Shown: positions 17,478 through 26,601 of the stretch, piece after piece
Layout of the letters: each line of letters begins with the position of its first letter
Numbering within the stretch: the first letter of the stretch is position 1
Source: an uncultured Lachnospiraceae bacterium
Lineage (GTDB): Bacteria > Bacillota > Clostridia > Lachnospirales > Lachnospiraceae
DNA: 64,000 nucleotides
NCBI GenBank assembly: GCA_910584205.1
Contig: CAJUAA010000003.1
Location: forward strand, 124,001 to 188,000
Direction of reading: 5' to 3'
Made by a program: the position numbers and the translations under genes
The notes under the pieces: model-generated
Told to the model about the DNA's origin: nothing
Databases searched by the model: none
Seen by the model: only the letters and a program-made list of their open reading frames with translations

Positions 17478-18326
17478 CTATGCCCCGATAAAAAACAGTA
17501 CCTCGCCGTCCTGCTTGCAGACGACTTCCGTTTTCTCATCCAGCGGAATCAGGGAAGTGTTCCGATACAGCTGACGGCCCGTAATCTGAAGGCTGGACAT
17601 GGAATAAAGAAAATCCAGAAGCTCCCCGGTACTGTATCGTACAGGATTGTAAAAGCCCAGTTCCGGAAGGCCAAAATCCTTTAAACCCGTAGTCCGGATT
17701 ATGGGTGTTTCGCCCTCATAGCTGCCATAGACCCACACCCACAGAGGAACGGGAAAATAGCCCTCCTCGTTGGCCGCTGTCTTATCTTCCATCATTTCCC
17801 GCTGCTGCTGGTAATGGCGCCTGCTTACCAGAAGCCCGCCCCGGTTGACGATATGGACGCCAACCGCGCCTTCCTGTTCCAGCAACGCGGCACAGAACAT
17901 GGAAAATGTCCAGCATACCCTGCGCTTTTCCTCCAGGGAAGTCCCGCCGCCTTTTTGTGCCAGCATCCAGAAGGACCTGTGGTTTGCAAAATCCTGCTTC
18001 TCTTCGTCGCTAAGCAGAAAACTGTACTGCGCTGCCGTGGAGATATCCGCAGTATCGGCAGGCACCGGCATGGGCAGGTACGAGCACCAGAATTCCAGGC
18101 CGTCAATGGTGACGGTAAATGCAGGAACCCGAGGATGATCATGATCAATCCCGCTGACCGCCTGGCTGCCGAACACGGATTTCAGATGGGCAGCCGTCTG
18201 TTCCACATCCTCCAGCACCCTGTCCATGAGTACCAGACACATCGTATCCGCCACCGGAGGCTGAGGCCATTGGCCGGATGGGGAACCAGATGTAGGTTTT
18301 TTCTTAAAACGATCAAAAAAAGACAT
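17478..18326 (-). CDS. DUF4261 domain-containing protein
   Basis: A 282-residue protein beginning MSFFDRFKKKP with a proline/glycine-rich stretch, then a domain resembling DUF4261 (the TGLKDFGLPELGFYNP segment near the C-terminus is characteristic). No catalytic function is known for this family. The start follows GAGGAGG. It lies 19 bases downstream of the GrpB-like gene and is probably cotranscribed with it. Confidence 0.7.
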   Translation of the reverse strand: MSFFDRFKKKPTSGSPSGQWPQPPVADTMCLVLMDRVLEDVEQTAAHLKSVFGSQAVSGIDHDHPRVPAFTVTIDGLEFWCSYLPMPVPADTADISTAAQYSFLLSDEEKQDFANHRSFWMLAQKGGGTSLEEKRRVCWTFSMFCAALLEQEGAVGVHIVNRGGLLVSRRHYQQQREMMEDKTAANEEGYFPVPLWVWVYGSYEGETPIIRTTGLKDFGLPELGFYNPVRYSTGELLDFLYSMSSLQITGRQLYRNTSLIPLDEKTEVVCKQDGEVLFFIGA

Positions 18327-18345
18327 ACTTTTTCCTCCTCATAAT

Positions 18346-18936
18346 CTATAAAAGTTGCTTTCTTTTCTGTTCCGCCAGCTTCGTATATTTTTCTACAAAA
18401 TCCGTCTTCGCTTCCGTGTATCCGTCCCGGTCGCGCCGGAACCTCTCCCACAGTTCAAGCTTAAGTCTTTCATACTCCTTTGCAGTTTCCGGATGTTCTG
18501 TCAGGTATTCCCGGAAAATGATCTCCCGGTTGTCCCCTTCGTATCGAAGATGCAGATGAAAAACCTGTTCTGCAAATCCCTTCTCCGTATATCCCCAATT
18601 GAAAGACATCCTGCCGCTGCTCTCGCTCATACACAGATATCCGCAGTTTTCCAGCGCTCCCCTGACTTCCTCCATCCTGACGCCGCGGTCGATCTCCGCC
18701 AGCATGTCAATGATCGGCTTCGCCCATATGGACGGCACGGCAGTGCTCCCGATGTGGCTGATGCGTTTCAGCCCTTTCGGACCCAGAATTTCGCGCAGTC
18801 TCTTTTCCTCCGCCTCGTACCAGCTCTTCCAGACCTCCTGATGCTCCGTCAGGACAATCGGAAAAAGTTCCCACAATTCCTCCAGCGACATTTCAGAAAG
18901 CTTCTTTCCCATTTCCCCAGTTCCTTTTCCAGTCAT
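18346..18936 (-). CDS. GrpB family protein
   Basis: A 196-residue protein of the GrpB/UPF0157 nucleotidyltransferase-like fold. The hallmark segment RISHIGSTAVPSIWAKPIIDMLAEID (positions about 55-80) shows the GS motif and the acidic pair. The substrate is unknown in this family. The start at 18936 overlaps the stop of the upstream Rpn-like gene (ATGA), so the two are coupled; other in-frame starts exist at 19008 and 18912. Confidence 0.85.
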   Translation of the reverse strand: MTGKGTGEMGKKLSEMSLEELWELFPIVLTEHQEVWKSWYEAEEKRLREILGPKGLKRISHIGSTAVPSIWAKPIIDMLAEIDRGVRMEEVRGALENCGYLCMSESSGRMSFNWGYTEKGFAEQVFHLHLRYEGDNREIIFREYLTEHPETAKEYERLKLELWERFRRDRDGYTEAKTDFVEKYTKLAEQKRKQLL

Positions 18937-19922
18937 ATTTTTTCCTGATCCAGAATCAGAAGCTTTGCTTCCATATAGTCCCCTACGGTTGTCTCCATCA
19001 CCTCGCATGCCTTCTCCAGAGACAGTTTCAAAGTTCTCATGATTGACTCCACATTTTTCACAAGTTCTCTGGCCTCTCCTTTTTCTTCGCTTTGCCGCAT
19101 CAAAATATCATGTTCAAATTCCAGCACTTTTCCGCCCATATCACGAATTCCTTTCTGTATTCTCACTTTTCCGGATGCCAGATGGCTGATCACTGCTTCG
19201 ATCAGCTGTTTTAATTCTGTAAAATCATAATCCGAGATCTGATATTGGTCGCGCAGAACACCAAGCTCCTGGTAAATATGCCGGTACTCTTCCAGCAGAT
19301 TTTGAAGCTTTTCTTCATTTTCTTCTATCTCCTGCAAAACCGCTTCATATCTCATAATATAATATGGAAGAAAAAAGAAAAGCCTTTTCCGAAAAATCTC
19401 CTCCAAACCATATTGACCCACTTTAATGATGGGAGTCTGATAATCCACCATCACCCCATTCGGGAATTTCATGTGAACTACAAGAAAATCCGGCGTATGG
19501 TCCGTATAGCGAAGATAAAGCACACAGGAATGCGGATAATCAATAGTATACTCATATCCCGCCTTCTCCGCATGTTTTAAAGCAATCAGAAAATCATATT
19601 CAATCATTCGGATCGCCATGGTTCCGTCCGGATTACTCTGACATTCCACATGATAATATTTATCTGCAATCTTCAGATACGAATCCGTGATCACTTTTCC
19701 CTCCATGACCTCCAGATGTTCATTCTGAAGCGCCGTCACAGATTCCAAATCGGGATACTGTTTGGAAAACACCTGATTGATCAGCGGAATGATCAAATGC
19801 GGCATTTTATCGATCATGGTACGAAACACATCGTCATATACGGTTCCTTTCCTCTGGCTTTCATCTTCAGCCTCTTTTTCCTGCTGCAGCTGAAACCGGC
19901 TGTTTTCCGCATTTTCCAACAT
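18933..19922 (-). CDS. Rpn-family PD-(D/E)XK nuclease/transposase-like protein
   Basis: A 329-residue protein. The N-terminal half (GTVYDDVFRTMIDKMPHLIIPLIN..., EGKVITDSYLKIADKYYHVECQSN) matches the Rpn/PD-(D/E)XK group, with D in TDSYLKI and E-x-Q in VECQS as candidate metal ligands. The C-terminal half is a long charged helical region. These proteins are abundant in Lachnospiraceae genomes and are linked to recombination, though usually not active transposons. Nothing around it (terminal repeats, target duplication) marks a mobile element. Upstream bases 19923-20144 are AT-rich with no gene. Confidence 0.75.
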   Translation of the reverse strand: MLENAENSRFQLQQEKEAEDESQRKGTVYDDVFRTMIDKMPHLIIPLINQVFSKQYPDLESVTALQNEHLEVMEGKVITDSYLKIADKYYHVECQSNPDGTMAIRMIEYDFLIALKHAEKAGYEYTIDYPHSCVLYLRYTDHTPDFLVVHMKFPNGVMVDYQTPIIKVGQYGLEEIFRKRLFFFLPYYIMRYEAVLQEIEENEEKLQNLLEEYRHIYQELGVLRDQYQISDYDFTELKQLIEAVISHLASGKVRIQKGIRDMGGKVLEFEHDILMRQSEEKGEARELVKNVESIMRTLKLSLEKACEVMETTVGDYMEAKLLILDQEKI

Positions 19923-20144
19923 TGGTTTTCTCCTTTATTATACCCTTCTGCACGCAGGTTCTGCAAGAATATTTCCGTGCTTTTTACAAGCCGGCGATCC
20001 TCAGGCCAAGCGGTCATGTTATGGTATGCTTTTAATCTGTACATGGAATTCTGGAACTGATCTGTTCCTTTGATTCAGATGTAAGCATATTAACATATTT
20101 CAGCCTGAATTACAAGTGTATTTTCGTATCGTTCCCACCAGGAT

Positions 20145-22649
20145 TCATTCCACCGTCTCCAGCGAATCCACAATACTCATCCTTCTGATTCTCCGCAGCG
20201 GAATCCATGTGGCCAGCATACAGGCGCCTGTGGAGAGCGCTGCCGCCAGAACTACCGAAACTCCCAGGGCTCCGGGCAGATGCAGTTCCCCGGTCGCCGC
20301 TGTCTCTATGAAAACTGCAAAGGCAGAACCGGCGATGCCTCCGGACACCGCGGCAGCCATTCCGTAGTAAACCCCTTCCCACAAAAACACCCGGTACAGG
20401 CTCTCTTCGCTCATGCCGACCGCCCGCTGAACCCCGATCTCCGTTACCCGGGTGTGGATATTCGTGTAAACTGTATTGACGATATTCAGTAACCCGATCA
20501 GCCCTGTAAACAGAATCAGCCCCCAGGCCAGCAGCCGGATCTGCGCCCCGCTCTCCGCAAACTGCCGATCCGTCTGTTCATAGGAGATCCACTCCGTCCC
20601 CGGAATGTTCCCGCAGAATTCCTCCAGCGTCCGGTCAAAGGCTGCCCGGTCCGCGTCCCCGCGCAGGATCGGACGCAGCTCCGCGTAAGCGTCGCTTCCT
20701 GTGAGTTCCGGATAGATACGGTCGCTGACCAGCACCTGGACGCCGTTGACGAACCCGCTGCCGCCCACGCTGAAATAGCCGTCATAACCGCTCAGAGACT
20801 TCAGCACCGGCAGCCTCTTCCCTGCCACTGTGATGGTACTTCCTTCTTCCACATGCGTAGTTCCAAAGGATACCCCCTCGATCTCCATGGGGATGGGATT
20901 GCGGATCACACATCCCTCCCCGGCCCTCAGCATTTCCATCTGGTCTTCGGAAAGTCCTGGCCCAAACGCATCCTCGATCCACCGGTCATTGAAGCCGAAG
21001 ATCTGAAAGCTCTCTCCCACGCCCAGCCGGATATCCGTCTCCACGCCCATGGGCCGGTTCTCTCGGTCCAGATCATAGATGGAAAACTGCTGCGCCGCTG
21101 TCTCCTTTACATGTTCGTCCGCTTCCAGCCTCTCAAGCTCCTCCGGCAATATGCCGCCGTACAGGTTGACGATGGAATAGTCTCCCAGGTGCTCCGGAAC
21201 CGAACCGGAGACGTCCAGAAGAGACAAGGAGCTTTTCAGCGTCACAAAGACGGTGATGCTCATGGCAAGGGACAGAACCGTCACCGCCGTACGGCCTCTG
21301 CTGCGCCCCAGATTCAGCCCCGCATAATACCGTTCAAAATTCCGGATCGGTTTCGCCTTTCTTTTTCTGCGGCTGACCCGGACTTCCGCCCGGGACATGG
21401 CGGTTACCGGCGTGGCTCCGGCTGCGGACCAGGCCGCCGGAGCCGCCGCCAGAAAGGCAAAAAACAGCGTGATCAGGGCGCTCGCCAGCAGATACGCCCA
21501 TTTTCCTCCGCTGTTGGCGGCGATCAGACTCTTAAGCCGTCCGGCGTCTTCCGCCAGAAACAGTTCCGGAGACAGCTGGTTCAACGCCGCCGACAATATT
21601 CCTTTTGCCGACAGCCCGCCAAGCGCCAGCCCCACGGGAATCCCTGCCCCACAGAGCATCAGCACTTCCAGAGCGACTACCGTATACAACTGCCCCTTTT
21701 CGGCGCCCAGCGCCCGGAGCGTCCCGTACTGCCGGATCCGCCGGGAGACCGCGATCTTCAGAATATTATAGATCACAAGCCCCGCCGCTGACAGAATCAG
21801 CACCGTCACGAGAATTCCAGCCGCCAGAAGCCAGGAAAAGCCTTCGTCGTTCACTGACAGCTCCGTATCCGCCGCCCCCGGATCATAACGAATTCCCAGA
21901 GCGTTCAGAAGCGGAACATTGTAAAGCGTATCCAGTGCAGGAATGTTCAGTTCTTCGCAAAGATCATCCATGACCTCCTGAAACCCCTTCCGGTCTTTTG
22001 TGCGGATATCCGCATGATAATACAGATACTCCGTCGGCAGAACCTGCCTGGACGTCCCCTCTCCTGCCAGTCCCTGAATGAATCCGCCGGTATACCCCAG
22101 ATAATTGCTCTCCAGAATACCCGTCAGCGTAAATTCCGCCGTATAGGCAAAGGATTCCGTCACAATCCCGTGCCGCAGGGCTTTGGACATAGACAGGCGC
22201 AGCCTGTCTCCGACTTTCCCGTCAAAGCCCAGAAGCTGCAGCGCATCCTCCGGAAGCGCCAGTTCCATGGGGGCATTTGGCAGCCTCCCCTCCGCCATAC
22301 GGGTATTTCCCGGTCTTGCGGCCATACTGTCCCCCTGATACTCCATCAGCCCCAGAGTGAGCTGCCCGTTCAGCTTCTGTTCTCCCAGAGACACCGACCG
22401 CCCCGTCCAGCTCAGACGCGGATCCTCTTCCAGCATACGGACCTGTTCCTCCGTAAGCTGAACGAACGTAGCATAGCGGTCTCCTCCGATGGCGATGGCC
22501 TGCTGCTGCCGCATGGCAGAGAGAACGCCCGCCGACTGGGCCACCGCCGCCGTCATCATGGTGGAGAGGATTACGGCCGTCAGGATCAGGAAAGACGTCA
22601 GTCTCTGGGCCGACAGCTCCTTATATGCCAAAGTATGGTAATGTTTCAT
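20145..22649 (-). CDS. ABC transporter permease (FtsX family, two FtsX domains)
   Basis: An 834-residue membrane protein. There is one N-terminal membrane segment, a large extracellular domain, three central membrane segments (about 285-430), a second anchor, another extracellular domain and three C-terminal segments (FTGLIGLLNIVNTVYTNIHTRVTEIGVQRAVGMS is the FtsX signature). Such permeases work with MacB/LolD-type ATPases in peptide-antibiotic resistance or export. Its ATG shares a base with the stop of the ATPase gene (TGATG). It is the last gene of a regulator-kinase-ATPase-permease module. Confidence 0.92.
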   Translation of the reverse strand: MKHYHTLAYKELSAQRLTSFLILTAVILSTMMTAAVAQSAGVLSAMRQQQAIAIGGDRYATFVQLTEEQVRMLEEDPRLSWTGRSVSLGEQKLNGQLTLGLMEYQGDSMAARPGNTRMAEGRLPNAPMELALPEDALQLLGFDGKVGDRLRLSMSKALRHGIVTESFAYTAEFTLTGILESNYLGYTGGFIQGLAGEGTSRQVLPTEYLYYHADIRTKDRKGFQEVMDDLCEELNIPALDTLYNVPLLNALGIRYDPGAADTELSVNDEGFSWLLAAGILVTVLILSAAGLVIYNILKIAVSRRIRQYGTLRALGAEKGQLYTVVALEVLMLCGAGIPVGLALGGLSAKGILSAALNQLSPELFLAEDAGRLKSLIAANSGGKWAYLLASALITLFFAFLAAAPAAWSAAGATPVTAMSRAEVRVSRRKRKAKPIRNFERYYAGLNLGRSRGRTAVTVLSLAMSITVFVTLKSSLSLLDVSGSVPEHLGDYSIVNLYGGILPEELERLEADEHVKETAAQQFSIYDLDRENRPMGVETDIRLGVGESFQIFGFNDRWIEDAFGPGLSEDQMEMLRAGEGCVIRNPIPMEIEGVSFGTTHVEEGSTITVAGKRLPVLKSLSGYDGYFSVGGSGFVNGVQVLVSDRIYPELTGSDAYAELRPILRGDADRAAFDRTLEEFCGNIPGTEWISYEQTDRQFAESGAQIRLLAWGLILFTGLIGLLNIVNTVYTNIHTRVTEIGVQRAVGMSEESLYRVFLWEGVYYGMAAAVSGGIAGSAFAVFIETAATGELHLPGALGVSVVLAAALSTGACMLATWIPLRRIRRMSIVDSLETVE

Positions 22650-23320
22650 CAGGAAGCCACCTCCTTCAGAATCCCGTCCGCCATACGGAACTGTCTGTGC
22701 GCCATGCCGGCCACGCAGCTGTCGTGAGTGATGATGACCAGCGTCTTCCCCAGCTCTTCATGAATCGTTTTCAACAGCTCCATCACTTCCGCACCGCTTC
22801 TGCTGTCCAGATTCCCGGTGGGCTCGTCGGCGAAGATCACATCCGGACCGGCAATCAAAGCCCGGGCGATCGCCACTCTCTGCTGCTGCCCGCCCGAAAG
22901 CTCGCACGGCAGATGCTCCATCCGGCCGCCGATCCCGAGCATCTGCGACAGACGCTCCAGATATGCCTCGTCCGGCTTCCTCTTGTCAAGAAGCAGCGGC
23001 ATCAGAATATTTTCCCGCGCCGTCAGTACGGGGAGCAGCTGAAACTGCTGAAAGACAAAGCCGATGCGCCGGCGCCGGAAGGCCGACCGTTCCCTGTCGG
23101 TCAGATGTTCGATTTCTCTGCCGTCATAGGTCAGCAGACCCGAAGAGGGCCTGTCCAGCCCGGACAGCAGATGGAGCAAGGTGCTCTTCCCGCTGCCGGA
23201 CGGTCCCATGACGGAGAGAAACTCTCCCGCCGGGATTTTCACGGAAGCCCTGTCCAGGGCGACCACCCTGTTCTCCCCTTTTCCGTAGATTTTGGAAAGT
23301 TCTTTTGCCTCAATATCCAT
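22649..23320 (-). CDS. ABC transporter ATP-binding protein (MacB/LolD-like)
   Basis: A 223-residue ATPase with Walker A GPSGSGKST, the Q-loop (FVFQQFQLLP), signature LSGGQQQRV, Walker B VIFADEPTGNLDS and the switch histidine (IITHD). The start is the ATG at 23320; AAGGAG lies 11 bases upstream but is part of a perfect hairpin (23330-23365). A TTG nine bases earlier is too close to the ribosome binding site. It energises the large permease encoded immediately downstream. Confidence 0.93.
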   Translation of the reverse strand: MDIEAKELSKIYGKGENRVVALDRASVKIPAGEFLSVMGPSGSGKSTLLHLLSGLDRPSSGLLTYDGREIEHLTDRERSAFRRRRIGFVFQQFQLLPVLTARENILMPLLLDKRKPDEAYLERLSQMLGIGGRMEHLPCELSGGQQQRVAIARALIAGPDVIFADEPTGNLDSRSGAEVMELLKTIHEELGKTLVIITHDSCVAGMAHRQFRMADGILKEVAS

Positions 23321-23329
23321 ATAAAACAA

Positions 23330-23365
23330 ATCTCCTTATCTGATATCGTTGTCTGATAAGGAGAT
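23330..23365 (-). promoter_or_regulatory. Hairpin hiding the ATPase ribosome binding site
   Basis: GATAAGGAGAT (23355-23365) and ATCTCCTTATC (23330-23340) are perfect 11-base complements around a 14-base loop. On the mRNA the Shine-Dalgarno AAGGAG of the ABC ATPase lies in one arm. A transcript reading through from the kinase gene would fold and hide it. A transcript starting from the possible promoter at about 23355 would lack the other arm. Confidence 0.6.
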
Positions 23366-23396
23366 GGTAACAGAAAAATCTCAAGAAACGCTCAAG
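23362..23396 (-). promoter_or_regulatory. Probable response-regulator box and promoter for the ABC genes
   Basis: CTCAAG occurs twice with an 11-base period (23380-23385 and 23391-23396), read as CTTGAG-N5-CTTGAG on the minus strand. This is the layout of OmpR/PhoB-type direct-repeat boxes. It overlaps the kinase stop codon and lies 12 bases before an extended -10-like TGTTACCAT (23362-23370). Confidence 0.55.
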
Positions 23397-24501
23397 ACTG
23401 AAAATCTGTCCGAAAAGACGCCGTGACCGCGGCTCCGCCCTCCGGCCGGTTTGTAAGCTGAAGCGCCCCGCCGTGCTTCCGGCACATCAGATCGCTGCTG
23501 TACAGCCCCATGCCGAAATGCTCCGCGCTGTCCTCCGCCTTTCCAAATGGTTTCGGCCCGCTTTCCAACAGGGATTCCGGAAAACCGGGGCCGTCGTCCA
23601 TGACCGTAAGAGACAGAACACCTGCAGACAGCGCAAGCCGAAGCTCCAGCTTCCCGCGGGCAAAACGGGCGGCATTTCCGATCAGATTTTCCGCCGTTGT
23701 CAAAAAGAGTCCATGATCCATGCACAGCGTCCCCAGATCCGGTACCGCCAGTGCAGGCTCAACTCCGGGAGCCAGAAGCCGCGCCGTTTCCTCCAGCTCT
23801 GAACGAAGAACTTTTCCGTCCACCGGGCCTGTCCTCACCGGCATCTGTTCCAGCCGCTGAATGCTGCTCATGGCCTCCACGTACTGTTCGAGCCGCAGGA
23901 TATAGCGTTCCATCCGGTCAAGAACCTGCCCGTCCGCTTTTCCCTGCTTCAGCAGCAGGACGCTGCCTTTTAAGACGGTGACCGGATTGCGCAGGTCATG
24001 GGAAAAGGCCGCATTGAGCCGCTTCCGCTCCTCCGCCTGCCGCCACAGTTCCTGGCTGGTCTCCAGAAGCTCCGCCCGCATGGTCTCAAACGCCGCGCAG
24101 ATCTGCCCCAGCTCATCCCCCGATACTTCCGGAATCGAGAAATCCAGATCGTGGTTTCGGATACGCTCTGTCCCGGCCCGCAGCACCTGAACCGGCTTCT
24201 TCAGCTTCCACCGGTAAAACAAAAAACCGGCCGCCGCAAGCCCGACCGCCGGAAGAACCAGCGCTGCGGCCAGACGCACTCCGTCCAGCACATCCAGAAT
24301 CCGCTGCTGCTCCGGCGTGGGGTCCGGCAGCTCCGTGACCAGGCCGTTAAAGTCAATAGACACCCCTCCCTGGGGGTACTGTTCTGCAAGAGCTCCGCAA
24401 AGTCCATATACAGACAGCGTCAGCAGAAGCGCCGCGCACAGACACCCCGCGGACAGCAGGAAAAAGGTCTGTTTCAATCCCATGTTTCTTAACCGTTCCA
24501 T
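23392..24501 (-). CDS. Sensor histidine kinase
   Basis: A 369-residue kinase with two membrane segments (about 10-34 and 77-97), a HAMP-like region and HisKA with H168 in AAFSHDLRNPVTVLKGS, followed by an ATPase domain (ENLIGNAARFA, DDGPGFP, GMGLYSS). The short extracytoplasmic loop (about 40 residues) fits sensing in or near the membrane. The start at 24501 overlaps the end of the response-regulator gene. Its partner regulator and the ABC transporter genes lie on either side, suggesting resistance to a cell-envelope compound. Confidence 0.92.
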   Translation of the reverse strand: MERLRNMGLKQTFFLLSAGCLCAALLLTLSVYGLCGALAEQYPQGGVSIDFNGLVTELPDPTPEQQRILDVLDGVRLAAALVLPAVGLAAAGFLFYRWKLKKPVQVLRAGTERIRNHDLDFSIPEVSGDELGQICAAFETMRAELLETSQELWRQAEERKRLNAAFSHDLRNPVTVLKGSVLLLKQGKADGQVLDRMERYILRLEQYVEAMSSIQRLEQMPVRTGPVDGKVLRSELEETARLLAPGVEPALAVPDLGTLCMDHGLFLTTAENLIGNAARFARGKLELRLALSAGVLSLTVMDDGPGFPESLLESGPKPFGKAEDSAEHFGMGLYSSDLMCRKHGGALQLTNRPEGGAAVTASFRTDFQS

Positions 24502-25160
24502 CGATATCCGCACCCCCAGACCGTCTGAATATAATCCGAATCGGTATGAGCCGCCAGCCTTGCCCGGATCTTCCGGACGTGCTCCATCACCGTGTCGCTG
24601 CTGCCCGCTCCATCGATGCCCCATACGTTTTCATAGATCCTCTCCCGGTCGAACACCTGCCCCGCATGCAGGGACAGAAGCTCCAGAATATCGAACTCCC
24701 GCCTGGACAGCAAAACCGGCTCCCCGCCCACCGTCACCGTCCGCGCGGAATAATCAACGGCCAGTTCCCCGAAAAACCGCACGCTGGCGTCGCTTTGCCG
24801 TCTCTGTTCCCTCCGCAGATGGGCGGCGACTCTCGCTCCCAGCTCATCCAGATCAAAGGGTTTTACAATGTAGTCGTCCGCTCCCGCCTGAAAGCCGATG
24901 ATCTTGTCGGACGCTTCCACCCGGGCCGTCAAAAACAGAATCGGGCAGGTCACATGCTCCCGGATGGCACGGCAGACCTGTAAGCCGTCCATCCCGGGCA
25001 TATTGATATCCAGCAGGATCAGATCCGGCCGCTCTGCCGCCCTTTTCACCGCCTCCCGACCGTTTCGGGCGGTCAAAATCTCATACTGCGCGGAAAAATA
25101 TGCCGCCATCGTCTCTACAATGCCCGGCTCATCATCCACGATCAACAGTTTCTGCTTCAT
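24489..25160 (-). CDS. Response regulator, OmpR family
   Basis: A 223-residue two-domain regulator. The receiver has DDE at 9-11, phospho-acceptor D51, T78 and K100; the C-terminal half is a winged helix (LSRREFDILELLSLHAGQVFDRERIYENVWG). The ATG at 25160 begins at the canonical MKQKLLIVDD; the longer open frame upstream runs into the MATE gene's terminator. It is cotranscribed with the kinase downstream (overlap) and probably binds the CTTGAG repeats upstream of the ABC genes. Confidence 0.95.
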   Translation of the reverse strand: MKQKLLIVDDEPGIVETMAAYFSAQYEILTARNGREAVKRAAERPDLILLDINMPGMDGLQVCRAIREHVTCPILFLTARVEASDKIIGFQAGADDYIVKPFDLDELGARVAAHLRREQRRQSDASVRFFGELAVDYSARTVTVGGEPVLLSRREFDILELLSLHAGQVFDRERIYENVWGIDGAGSSDTVMEHVRKIRARLAAHTDSDYIQTVWGCGYRWNG

Positions 25161-25181
25161 GTCCTGAATTCCTCTCTGTAC

Positions 25182-25227
25182 AAAAAAGGCAGGCGTTCTG
25201 TCAGTTTCCGGACTCTTTGTCCTGCCT
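25182..25227 (-). terminator. Terminator of the MATE gene
   Basis: On the minus strand AGGCAGG (25221-25227 complement) and CCTGCCT (25187-25193 complement) pair around a 27-base loop followed by a run of T (25182-25187). The stem starts inside the last codons of the MATE gene. Confidence 0.55.
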
Positions 25228-26601
25228 GCTACAAGCATGACATACATTTCCTTCGCTGTCAATCGCCGCCGCATCGACACACTCCCGCTCTCTGCTGCGG
25301 AACAGGCAGACGCCGGACACCAGAAACATGATCCCCTCCGCCGCGGGCACCGCCATCCAGACGCCGACGATGCCGAAGAGCCGCGGCAGCAGAAGGATGG
25401 CCCCCGCCAGCAGCACAAAGGTCCTCAGAAAGGAAAGCGCCGCCGACCGCTTCCCGTTGGACAGCGCCGTATACATGGCGGAAGTAAAAATATTCAGGCC
25501 GCAGAACAGGAAGCTGCAGGAAAAGACGGGGAATCCGGCCGCCGCAAGACGGTAAACCTCCGACGTCCCGGAAGCGAACAGGCTCACCATGTACGAGCCG
25601 CCCAGCCTGGACGCCGTACAGATCAGCACCGACGCGGCCAGAATAAAGCAGATGCAGATCCGGATGACCCGCTTCTGCCGCCGGCTGTTTTGATTTCCGT
25701 GCTGAAAACCAATCACCGGCGCCACTCCCATGGAAAAGCCAATATACAGGGTATTCAGCAGAAACTGCGCGTAGATCATGATGGTCACCGCCGCGACGCC
25801 GTCCTCTCCCGCCAGTTCCATCATGGTGCGGTTGAACAGAAACGTGGTGACTGCCGCCGCCAGCTGGCCCGCCATTTCCGAAGATCCGTTCAGGCAGCTT
25901 TCCCTCAGCACGTCCCGTCTCCACTTTGGCCGCACAAAGGAAAGCGTTCCCCCGGTCCGCCTGAAAAAGACGATTCCCGCCAGCGCCGGAATCAGATACC
26001 CCACCCCCGTGCCAAGGGCCGCGCCGCGGATCCCAAGGCCGCAGACCGCCATAAACACATAGTCCAGAACGATGTTGGAAAGCCCGGCGGCCACCGACAG
26101 GAACAGGCCCAGCCCGGGTCTTCCGGCCGTTACGAACAGGTTGGCAAAGACGGTCTGTATGACGTTGGCCGGGAGAAAAAACAGCAGCGTTCCCAGATAG
26201 GCGTGACAGTACGGGGCAAGCCGGCCGCCAGCCCCCAGAACAGCCGTCAGCTCCTCAAGCCATATGGTCCCCGCCAGAGCGATCAACAGTCCCACCGCCG
26301 CTGCCGCCAGCGTCAGCAGCGTGAAATCCTCCTTTGCCTCCCGGTCCTGTCCGGCTCCCATCTTCCGGGAAATGACGGCATTCCCTCCCGTTGCCAGCAT
26401 GGTGCCGAGCCCTACGGTCACATTGAGGACCGGGCACACGATATTGATGGCGGAGAGCGCGTCCGTATTGACCAGACGCGCGGTAAATATGGTGTCCACG
26501 ATCGTATACAGCCCCATGAACAGCATCATGACAATGGTCGGAAAGGCGAAACGAAGAAGCGACGCCGCGTTCCATTCCTGATCCAGAACGTTGTTATGCA
26601 T
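25201..26601 (-). CDS. MATE family efflux transporter
   Basis: A 466-residue protein with about twelve membrane segments in two similar halves, as expected for Na+/H+-driven multidrug exporters (NorM/DinF type). Family features include the N-terminal FPTIVMMLFMGLYTIVDTIF and the internal repeat around TFLFNRTMMELAGEDGVAAVTIMIY. The start at 26601 lies inside the stop region of the AraC-GNAT gene (GCGATGCATAA) with AGGAGG nine bases before, so it is coupled to it. It may export the compound that the AraC-GNAT protein senses or modifies. Confidence 0.92.
   Translation of the reverse strand: MHNNVLDQEWNAASLLRFAFPTIVMMLFMGLYTIVDTIFTARLVNTDALSAINIVCPVLNVTVGLGTMLATGGNAVISRKMGAGQDREAKEDFTLLTLAAAAVGLLIALAGTIWLEELTAVLGAGGRLAPYCHAYLGTLLFFLPANVIQTVFANLFVTAGRPGLGLFLSVAAGLSNIVLDYVFMAVCGLGIRGAALGTGVGYLIPALAGIVFFRRTGGTLSFVRPKWRRDVLRESCLNGSSEMAGQLAAAVTTFLFNRTMMELAGEDGVAAVTIMIYAQFLLNTLYIGFSMGVAPVIGFQHGNQNSRRQKRVIRICICFILAASVLICTASRLGGSYMVSLFASGTSEVYRLAAAGFPVFSCSFLFCGLNIFTSAMYTALSNGKRSAALSFLRTFVLLAGAILLLPRLFGIVGVWMAVPAAEGIMFLVSGVCLFRSRERECVDAAAIDSEGNVCHACSRQDKESGN

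Noticed and set aside
18933..19922. Insertion sequence around the Rpn-like gene
   Set aside because: No terminal inverted repeats or target duplications could be seen, and the gene overlaps GrpB by ATGA like a normal operon member.
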